A stretch of 64,000 bases of DNA. Source: Telopea speciosissima (lineage: Eukaryota; Streptophyta; Magnoliopsida; Proteales; Proteaceae). The notes beneath the pieces are model-generated. The model saw nothing but the letters and a program-made list of their open reading frames with translations, did no database searches and was not told the DNA's origin. Below are positions 56,501-64,000 of the stretch, piece by piece. The stretch lies in NCBI RefSeq assembly GCF_018873765.1, contig NC_057922.1, positions 14,149,563-14,213,562 of the forward strand, read 5' to 3'. Made by a program: the position numbers and the translations under genes. How positions within the stretch are numbered: the first letter of the stretch is position 1; each line of letters opens with the position of its first letter.

Positions 56501-59500
56501 AATCCAAATGAAAAAAGTTAATGCCATGATACCAAGTTGGATTTTAGGTAGTGAATGCAAGTAAGAAAGGGGGGAGGAGATGGAAGAAGAAGCGAGAAGG
56601 AAACAAGAGAATAGAGGAGAAGAGAGTTCGGTGGTAATGTTGTGTGTGTTGGAGTGTTGTCTCCACCACAGTTATATTACTCCATTAATAATAAGGAAGA
56701 ATTATATACACCTCCCTAGGGAGGTAAAAGGTAAAAAAGGAAAAATTACAATATATGGTAACTAGACAACACACTACTTCCTAAAGTACCTTTATTACAT
56801 AAACTCTAACAGATTCACTTATAAGTAATTTCCCTAAAATAACAAGAAGACAATTGATAGTTTCGCCTTCCCCAGGAGTATAACAGACAAAGTTGTTTAT
56901 CCTACATCTCTTCTATTTAATTTGAATACTCTTCCAGAATAACTCTAATTCACAATGTACGCTATCAAACAAAAAATCAAGTTACCTTGCGCTGTAATGA
57001 TGCAAGAATGTGATCTACTCTTTTGACTTCCTTAAAGTCAATTGTCTCTTTTACACCCTTTGGTTCAAATGCTGAACTCTCATTCTCAGCATCAACTGCA
57101 GCACAAACAACAAAAGAATTGCAATGAAATTTATAAACCAAATCAGTGGCCACAACCAGCAATGTACAACTCATCGACATTCACAGATGACCACTGTAAA
57201 AAGATAAAATTAAGATTATATAAACACAATTCTAAGAGTGTCAAGTAGATACATGTTAGGCACTTAGGCTAAATTGGAATCAACGTATGATTCTGGTCCA
57301 ACATTGAGTGTTGCTGTGTTATTAATACATTGCTATATCATGAAGCTCAGCATGGCCTAATAAGTGAGGAGCATGGTTGCAACAACCAGATCAACACAGT
57401 ATTTTCTGAAGTTCGAAGCAATATAAGGGCTTGAATGCCTCGGAAATAAATTAGATAGCGGTGACTATTCAAAGGCCAACTATCACTGCCCTAAGGAGTT
57501 TTTGGACTTTAGCAAGAAAGTTGCAAGGACAAACACTACAGCCTTACAAGAACAAATTACCTTGGTATTTACTTCATTCATCAAAATCAAAGTGTTCTCC
57601 ATTCACAGTGTACCAAATATCATCACTTAGCACTACCTAAGTCTTGACAGCTCTTCGGCCCAGAACATAAGTTTGAATATTGTGCCATAGTGGTTGCAGA
57701 GCATACAGAAAAAACTAACGAGAAAAGGTTTGACAACTAGGGTTCCTTCCTTTTCGCAGGCATCCTTCAACGTGTGCTCTCTTTTCTGACATGAAGTGTA
57801 AATTGAATTGGTTGCTTCAAGATTTAGTAGTAGATTTCATGTAAGTAGTTCAACTTCTCTTTACTGCAATAACTGAACAAAAAGCAACATTTTAATAACA
57901 TGATCTCAATTAGATTATTAGACTCTGTATCACTAGTCCTGGGTAGTGATCAAATTGGTTTGGCATTTCACTCCGTAGAAACTACCTACCTCAGACCTGT
58001 ATCGAATATTAATTGGGATGAAGTATGCCAACCCACACCTGGGAAAATAAGTGGGTCAATTGGTCTACAAAGGACCAGTCAGGTTAGCCCACACTTCTTG
58101 TAAACACAAAGAAAGCTCTCAAAAGGCACATCTTCACTAGAACTCTCCCCCTGAAGATGTGGCGAAGAATAGTAAGAAAGGGACTCATGGAAAATAACAT
58201 CCATACTAACCATGGTACGGCGGGAAGGGGGATGGTAACACTTATAACCTTTCTGGGTCGGAGAATAACCCAAGAAAATACAACGGAGGCCCCGAGGTTC
58301 AAGTTTGCCAGGAGATCGAGTATCCCTAGCATAACAGACACAACCAAACACCTTGGGAGGAATTCCCAATTAAAATATCAGAGGGGCTACGAGAGTCAAG
58401 AACCCTAGAAGGCAGCCTATTGATGAGATAGGCCGCAGTGAGAACCGCATCCCCCCAATATTGAGATGGGACATTCCTCGCAAACATCAAAGCCCTGGCC
58501 ATCTCTAACAAGTGGCGATTTTTCCTTTCGGCCACACCATTCTGGGCAGGGGTATCAACACAACTAGTTTGATGAAGGATGCTATGATCAGCTAAATAAT
58601 TTTGAAATTGGGATTCTGTATACTCTGTTCCATTATCACTTCTCAATACTTTGAGAGTAGCCTGGAACTGAGTTTGGACCATTTTATGAAAATGTTGAAA
58701 ACATGAAAAAACTTAATTTTTTGTGTAGAGAAGATATACCCAAGTATGCCTAGAATGACAATCAATGAAAGAGACAAACCAACGATGGCCAGAAATAGAT
58801 GGTTTACGACTGGGGCCCCAAACATCAGAATGCACCAAATTAAAACAAAAAGAACTCCTTTTATTTGAAATGGGATAATTTGAACGTGTCTGTTTGGCCA
58901 AAACACAAGCCTCACAAAAACAGTCATTCCTAGTACAAAGGATGACCAAACTAGGAAATAAATGAGCTAAAATTCCTAAAGGGGGGTGACCTAACCTAGA
59001 GTGCCACTGGTAGAGTTCAGAAGAGACCATGGAGTTCTGGTGTGGCGGAGAATGTAATGGTGGCGGAGAGAAGCGACCGTCATCAAGCAGATACAGCCCA
59101 CCGTGCACTTTACCCAATCCAATCGTCTTCCCAGACTCCAGATCCTGAAACACACAATGAGAAGGAAAAAAAGTGACTTTGCATATAAGATCACGAGTAA
59201 TACTACTAATGGAAAAAAGGTTAGTAGTAAAATTAGGAATGTGCAAAACAGAAGTCGAAGGAAGAGAGGAAGTGCAGTTGATGATTCCCTTTCCAGATAT
59301 GGAAGAAAGAGAACCATCAACCACTTTGACCTTGTCTTTCCTAGAAGTGGGAGAATATCTGTGAAACAAACTAGAGGAACCGGTCATATGATCCGTAGCT
59401 CCAGAATCTATGATCCAAGGATGGGAAGCTACAGAAGCACAATGACCTCCAAATGGAATACCTGACCGGGTAAAGTGTGAACCTGAAAGAGCAAATGAAT

Positions 59501-62267
59501 TGGCAGTAGCTGATGTAGTAGAGGCAGAGGCAGCAGCAGCGGAAGACCTTAGCATACGTAGGAGTGCCTGTAGATCATCCTGGGATAGACCAGGGTCAGT
59601 AGCAGGGGCTGCAGTAACAGTCTCAGTCTGATGGGCCTTGGTCTTTGGCTTATTCTTGTTCTTGGCAGCCCTTTTAGCTTCAAAATCAGCTGGTTTCCCA
59701 TGAAGTTTCCAGCACTTCTCTTTGGTGTGATAGGGTTTGTGACAGTGCTCACAAACAACAGTCGCTGTAGCAGAATCACCAAGAGCAGCAGTGCCACTAG
59801 GAGCAGAAGTGGCCAGGGCAGCAGCCTTGAGAGCTGATCTGTCTGTAATAGGAGGGTGCAACATAACAGCCCTCCGGTTCTCCTTAGAAGACACCAATGC
59901 ATATGATTGTTCAAGTGGGGGAAACGGCTTATGGCCCAATACCTGAACACGGATCTGATCATACTCCACATTCAAACTAGCCAAAAAATCATATACTCTG
60001 ATCTTGTCCATGTGCTTCTTATAGGAAGCAATATCAGCCACTGAAGTAGGGTGAAAGTCTGAGAAATGGTCCAACTGTTGCCACAGACTACGGAGAGTAG
60101 CATAGTATTTGGACACTGAAAGTTCACCCTGAGTGGTGTGAAGGACCTTCTTCCGGAGTTCATATACTTGGGCATCATTGCCAAGCTGCCCATATGTTTC
60201 CTTGCAGGCGGCCCAAATCTGGGAGGCAGTGTCCAAAAGAAGAAAGTTATGTTGTAGATCAGAAGTCAAAAAGCCTATCAGATAAGACATCAAAACACCA
60301 TTATTAGCTAGCCACTTTTCCTGAGCAGGCCCTTGTTCAGTAGGCATAACACAAGTGCCATTAATATGACTGGTGAGACCACGGCCTGCAATGGCAAACG
60401 AGGCAGATCTGGACCAGAGAAGATAATTCGAGCCATCAAGTTTAATAGGATTTGGTGGGAAGTTGTGGTACTCTGTCTTGTTACCATCATTGAGCGATCG
60501 ATCCAAGTAGCTGAAGAATTGATCGAATCACCCATACTTGGCAGCAAATAAGTCCAATATTAACTTCAAAATAAAGGCTGAATCACCTCTCCAAAAAACA
60601 GAACCAGCAGCACAAGGAGACCTCTATATCGATAGTGTCTGGGTTTTGAAGAAAACCCTGAATTGTGGAAATCGATAAAGGGACAAGTGAGGCATAGAAC
60701 TGCAGATAAAAGGCTGCAACTGAAGTCGATTGGTGCTTTATAATGAAGAAAACAACCAGTAGAAACTCAGGTCCAATGGGCAGCAGCAGCCCCAAGATCG
60801 ATAGATGTCAGGGTTTTGAAAAAAACCCTGTAAGTATGTATCGATCTCAGAGAGGTCTTCAAAACTGGATTGTAGAAGCCCAAAAATTGCAGCCGAGTGT
60901 CTCCTGGTAATTATAGAATCAGCCTGGCAGAAGAAGAACCAAAGTGCAGCAGCAACAAGCAGCCCCACACCCAAAGTCGACAATTGTCAGGGTTTTGGAA
61001 AAAACCCTGAAGATGGAGATCGATTGGGAGTGCATGTCTTCAATGAAGGAGAAGAGATGCTGAATAGGTGCTGGAAAAGGTGCTGAAGAAGCCTCAATAA
61101 GTGAAGAACAGCCTGTAATAATGGTAGGGGCTGATCTCCAGAAAAAACCTTGAAGACTTCAATGCGGCAGGGAGGGTCCAGCAGCTATCGAGCAGTAATT
61201 AAGTCATAAAAAACTGAAAAGAGGTTGGGAAGGGCAGCAACTAGGTCATACGACCACCTCTTGTAGTACTGCCCTTAGGAAAAAGGGAGAACCAAGGAGA
61301 AACAAGGAGGGGAAGAAGGGAAAAACGATGGAGGAGAGAAGAAGGAGAAAAAAAAATCAATGGGGTTGGTCCCTAATTCGAAATCAGCTCTGACACCATG
61401 TAGAGAGATTTAAAATTAGGGAAAGGCTTGGATGATCAGAGTCACCCCAAGCACTCCTTTATTTATAAGAGTAATAAAAGAATAAACATATGTACATGAG
61501 CAATGTGGGACTAAACCACATACAAACAACTAAATAAATAAAGAGGAAAAAAGTCCAGAATACCCCCCACGGTATTCTGGCCCATATCTAACACTTTGGT
61601 TTCCAAGATGGGACAAATGCACAAAAGAAGAGGAAAGAGCTATTAGCCAGCAAGATACATCTCTACCATACATCAAGGAAGGGTTGCAGCCAAACGTAAC
61701 TGGAATATTACTGCCAGATGCCCTAAGACACTGGAAAAACTGGTACTATGAGAAAGTTATAAAATTGTATTTTGATGGCATGTAAGAGTCGACAAGCTAA
61801 AGTTATCTTTATTTTTATTTTTAATTTATTAAAAACATTCCTGGGCCCCTAGGGATGCTTCTAGATATCTGTAATTGTATTCTTTCTCACTCATATATGG
61901 ACATTAAAATAGGATTTTTAAATGCCAATCATGGGGCAGCATGGCTTTCAATATTTTGTTTTCTATCATCCATTTTTTTTGGGGGAGGGGATGGGTCTAC
62001 TTTATCAAACAAGGCTAGTAAAGATCACAAAAAATATCTCCCTCGCAAAGAAAATAGATGTAGCAATACTAATACCAAATAAAGAAGAAATGACCACCCT
62101 TTTTCAAAAAGAAAAATGGCAAGAAGCATTACCAATCAATAACTTGGAGGGGGGGGGGGATAAACAAGAAAGAAATTAAGATGTTTCCGATGGATACCAT
62201 ATCCAATCTTCTCCAACTTTGAGGCAGCAGTGGTGAATGCTTTTGATATATGATAAAGAGCCCGTCC
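53552..62267 (-). CDS. Unidentified gene, last three exons (Pro-rich C-terminus)
   Basis: Exons 62267-62198, 57095-56986 and 53713-53552 join through GT-AG introns with matching phases (1, then 0). They give 113 residues: a helical [23 protein letters not shown], then an acidic-to-basic [10 protein letters not shown]...[10 protein letters not shown], then a Pro-rich tail ([14 protein letters not shown]) ending GPSKRMKF-stop. The coding quality is good, but I cannot name the family. The tail and terminal KR-rich motif suggest a nuclear protein (inference). The first visible exon starts in phase 0 and needs an upstream exon, probably beyond 64000. The large introns hold a LINE (54.9-56.0 kb) and a truncated copia element (58.1-61.6 kb). 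Confidence 0.75.
54807..54914. mobile_element. Left-end remnant of the CATAGTTGTCAAGG hAT MITE family
   Basis: Starts CATACTTGTCAAAG followed by GCTAGGCGACCCAAGGCGTTGGAGGGGG, matching the left half of the 20984 element. The right end is missing. Confidence 0.65.
54940..56010 (+). mobile_element. RTE-type LINE, internally deleted and decayed
   Basis: Starts in the endonuclease domain (IINAYAP, IGLDENT), then jumps to the RT core ([34 protein letters not shown]), then [54 protein letters not shown]. The 3' tail CCCCATTTAGTTGGGGTAAG matches the fragment at 20320. Many stops. Inside an intron of the unidentified gene. Confidence 0.88.
57300..58078. other. Intron segment of the unidentified gene, no feature
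   Basis: Nothing recognised between exon 57095-56986 and the copia element. Confidence 0.4.
58079..58682 (-). pseudogene. Frameshifted integrase continuation of the copia element
   Basis: Continues the integrase in new frames: RSDNGTEY (catalytic Asp), [11 protein letters not shown] (catalytic Glu), [18 protein letters not shown], then another shift into [10 protein letters not shown] and [17 protein letters not shown]. Ends without a reverse transcriptase. Confidence 0.85.
58713..60506 (-). CDS. Copia gag-protease-integrase polyprotein (long open frame)
   Basis: A frame of about 597 residues without stops. gag ([15 protein letters not shown] at about 21-35, a UBN2-like core), a CX2CX4HX4C zinc knuckle at C252-C265, protease D367-S-G ([11 protein letters not shown]), pre-integrase HHCC finger (WHSRLGHP...[12 protein letters not shown]) and the first integrase aspartates ([15 protein letters not shown]). 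It then meets a frameshift. The natural start probably lies slightly upstream in another frame ([11 protein letters not shown] near 60535), so the N-terminus is also shifted. The frame is well kept, implying a fairly recent insertion. Confidence 0.85.
   Translation of the reverse strand: MDRSLNDGNKTEYHNFPPNPIKLDGSNYLLWSRSASFAIAGRGLTSHINGTCVMPTEQGPAQEKWLANNGVLMSYLIGFLTSDLQHNFLLLDTASQIWAACKETYGQLGNDAQVYELRKKVLHTTQGELSVSKYYATLRSLWQQLDHFSDFHPTSVADIASYKKHMDKIRVYDFLASLNVEYDQIRVQVLGHKPFPPLEQSYALVSSKENRRAVMLHPPITDRSALKAAALATSAPSGTAALGDSATATVVCEHCHKPYHTKEKCWKLHGKPADFEAKRAAKNKNKPKTKAHQTETVTAAPATDPGLSQDDLQALLRMLRSSAAAASASTTSATANSFALSGSHFTRSGIPFGGHCASVASHPWIIDSGATDHMTGSSSLFHRYSPTSRKDKVKVVDGSLSSISGKGIINCTSSLPSTSVLHIPNFTTNLFSISSITRDLICKVTFFPSHCVFQDLESGKTIGLGKVHGGLYLLDDGRFSPPPLHSPPHQNSMVSSELYQWHSRLGHPPLGILAHLFPSLVILCTRNDCFCEACVLAKQTRSNYPISNKRSSFCFNLVHSDVWGPSRKPSISGHRWFVSFIDCHSRHTWVYLLYTKN
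60639..61009 (-). repeat. Three copies of a hairpin module in the copia leader
   Basis: At 60639-60660, 60809-60830 and 60988-61009 the 9-base arms CAGGGTTTT / AAAACCCTG (first copy with one mismatch) enclose a 4-base loop. ATCGAT-like words lie close by (60629-60633, 60798-60803, 60841-60846, 61019-61023). A related module occurs near 24090-24140 in the other copia element. Confidence 0.8.
61399..61593 (-). repeat. 5' LTR of the 58-61 kb copia element
   Basis: The minus strand runs from TGTTAGATATGGGCC to ATCTCTCTACA with the primer-binding site immediately after. There is no partner LTR. Confidence 0.85.
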
Positions 62268-63478
62268 CTGAAACATGGGTATGTGAAAAAGATGAAAACA
62301 GCGATTTTAATAAAATAAATCAACTTATGTCTGTTTAACAGCAAATACTAGAAAAATAAACTTAGGTATCCAATCAATGACAGCGTTTCAATGAAATTTA
62401 TCAGAATGACTAAATGCATATCAGGAGTCCCAAAAACCCAGTTTGGATTGCTTACGGGCCCACTCAAACAATTAAAACTGAAGTATAAGGAAGCTGTGGC
62501 AATTCTATAAATAATTAAAAGTTTCCAAAGGGAGGGTGGCACTTTTGTAATAAAGCAGCATCTTAAAGATTTAAAACAAGGTAAGTAAAGAAGATAGGAT
62601 ATGGTAGGAATTACCATTTAAAGAATAAGGGTAATTCAGACATTAGCATAAAATAAGGAAAGAACAAGAGTTAGGACTAAAGAAAGGGTATATTGGGAAA
62701 TTTCAAAGACAAAGGATTGAAGGCATCGAGAAGGAGAAGTCTTCTTCTTCCTTCATGAAACCAGAACCCAGCGGTAATACCTCTTAGTCTCAATCGATAA
62801 AAATCAATACGCATCCAATCAAGCTAGAACTTGGAGATTAGATTTGTAACTCAAGTCCCCACTAAATGCAGGCAATAATCGGAATTGAAAATCAGACATA
62901 AGACTATGGGAAACTTCTGCAACTGAACCCGACTGTAGTTCCAGATCTAGTTTTAGTTGCAGGTTTGTAATTCACAGAAGAAAGGGATTTCGGGTATGAG
63001 ACTGAAGGGCTTGAGTCGCCTTAGGGTGGGCACCTGAGGCCTGAAATCTTAGGCTAAAAGGGTTTGTAACTAGGAATTTCTAACAGCTCCTTCCAAATCC
63101 AGGGAAGGAAATATCAGTAATAGTAAAGCAGTATTAAGAGGAATAAAAGAGAACAGTGAAGAAGAAGGTGAAGCCCTAAGACGGTGCATGAACGAGAATA
63201 ACGGAAGTAACAGGAGAGGAAGAATAAAAGAGAAGAAGGAGAAAAAAGAGGTCACACAACCTGCTATGCTATCGTACCACTCTGGTAACAATAAACAAAA
63301 CCCAAATAATGACTCCTAACTAAACTCTAAAACTGAAACAAAATTAGAACTTCACCAGTTCACTTCTCTTATTCTCCTTCTCCTGTTAACTTACTCCCCC
63401 CCCCCCCCAAAAAAAAAAATAATGCAGTTTGTGGTTGTAATGCTGTAAGGATGTAGTTAGATATAGTGGCAAATTAGT
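62268..63478. other. Upstream intron or flank of the unidentified gene
   Basis: No further exon recognised; A/T-rich with a GA-rich stretch near 63.13-63.25 kb and a poly(C) run near 63.40 kb. Confidence 0.4.
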
Positions 63479-63643
63479 AGGGCGTACCCAGTGCATGAGG
63501 CTCCTGCCACTGCGGGGTCTGCGGAGGGTCATAACATATGCAGCTTTACCCCTGTTTTCACAAAAAGGCTGTTTCCAGACTCGAACCCGTGACCACTTTG
63601 TCACAATGAAGCAACCTTTACCGTTGCACCAAGGCCCGCCCTC
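63479..63643 (-). mobile_element. Intact Au-like SINE with 18-bp TSD
   Basis: The minus strand starts GGGCGGGCCTTGGTGCAACGG (box A region), has B box GGGTTCGAGTCTGG, the GAAACAGCC body and ends CACTGGGTACGCCC. It is flanked by a perfect 18-bp duplication ATATAGTGGCAAATTAGT at 63461-63478 and 63644-63661. Au SINEs are widespread in flowering plants; a perfect TSD suggests a young copy. Confidence 0.93.
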
Positions 63644-63759
63644 ATATAGTGGCAAATTAGTGCATAGATTAAATCTGTATTGTTGTTACTGTAATGCTGT
63701 AAGAATAATTACTTTATTGCTATACTAAATATAATGGATACATAAAAAAATATATATAT

Positions 63760-63834
63760 AAGGACACCTACGCAGGCAAGCGCTTAGGTGGCCCCCCCAA
63801 CACCTTGGGTTGCCTAGGTGGCTTGACAACTATG
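63760..63834. mobile_element. Right-end remnant of the CATAGTTGTCAAGG hAT MITE family
   Basis: GGTGGCCCCCCCAACACC and TTGCCTAGGTGG lead into the terminal CTTGACAACTATG. The left end is missing. Confidence 0.6.
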
Positions 63835-64000
63835 TGGGTCACAGACTTACAGATGAGTTGGGCCTTTGATCTAAGGGTTTTTGTTGCAGTAGGCAACTTT
63901 AATGGGCCTAAAATATGGGTAGGAGGTCGGAATACAAGATTTATTAGTTAAGTTTTTGAGTCTGCTTGAAGTTATTTTCTTTCTTTGTTTATATTGTAAA

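Larger units (their letters stand above)
58079..61593 (-). mobile_element. Ty1/copia retrotransposon, 3' half missing
   Basis: A 195-bp 5' LTR (61399-61593, TGTT...TACA on the minus strand) is followed by TGGTGTCAGAGCTG, a Met-tRNA primer-binding site. Then come a long leader with repeated hairpins, gag, protease and integrase. The sequence stops after the integrase C-terminus ([23 protein letters not shown]). Reverse transcriptase, RNase H and the 3' LTR are absent, with no matching LTR near 58.0 kb. It belongs to the same lineage as the 21-25 kb element, with closely similar gag and integrase, but its LTRs differ. Confidence 0.9.

Overview
This is a nuclear window from a flowering plant. 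It has intron-rich genes with GT-AG junctions and dense, nested transposons. The gene at 34.7 kb encodes a six-cysteine peptide that looks extremely close to the macadamia seed antimicrobial peptide MiAMP1. From that single marker I infer Proteaceae or a near relative; no database search was possible.

Five gene loci are supported. (1) A complete intronless family-1 UDP-glycosyltransferase on the minus strand at 24-1403. (2) A TruA-type tRNA pseudouridine synthase on the minus strand, rebuilt as ten exons between 28333 and 4546. All junctions and phases fit, giving 381 residues spread over 23.8 kb. (3) A MiAMP1-like secreted peptide on the plus strand at 34675-34995, with a decayed second copy at 37975. 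(4) A YTH-domain m6A reader of the ECT/YTHDF type on the minus strand, nine coding exons from 47365 to 41714 plus a 5' UTR exon near 48.7 kb. (5) The last three exons of a minus-strand gene I could not identify (62267 to 53552), whose 5' part lies outside the window.

Most remaining sequence is mobile DNA, much of it inside introns. The TruA introns hold a solo LTR carrying an 8-bp-TSD element that itself carries another 8-bp-TSD element (9.5-12.3 kb). They also hold a 166-bp hAT MITE, an Au-like SINE fused to a long-TIR element that carries a two-exon open frame, a second solo LTR, a hAT MITE split by a reverse-transcriptase-less copia element (21-25 kb), a complete 291-bp TRIM (25.8 kb) and LINE fragments. 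The unidentified gene's introns hold an RTE-type LINE and a 3'-truncated copia element. Target-site duplications confirm many of these boundaries.

Layout: 0-1.5 kb UGT; 2.2-4.05 kb Mutator-like element; 4.5-28.3 kb TruA gene; 28.4-34.6 kb intergenic with fold-backs and an organellar rRNA insert; 34.6-38.6 kb antimicrobial-peptide locus with a local duplication and LINE debris; 38.6-41.7 kb featureless; 41.7-48.8 kb ECT gene; 48.8-53.5 kb AT-rich intergenic; 53.5-62.3 kb unidentified gene with TE-filled introns; 63.5 kb an intact Au-like SINE with 18-bp target-site duplications. The genes are functionally unrelated neighbours (specialised metabolism, tRNA modification, defence, mRNA m6A reading). 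Nothing suggests a gene cluster or operon-like system. The most notable content is the transposon architecture and the peptide locus.
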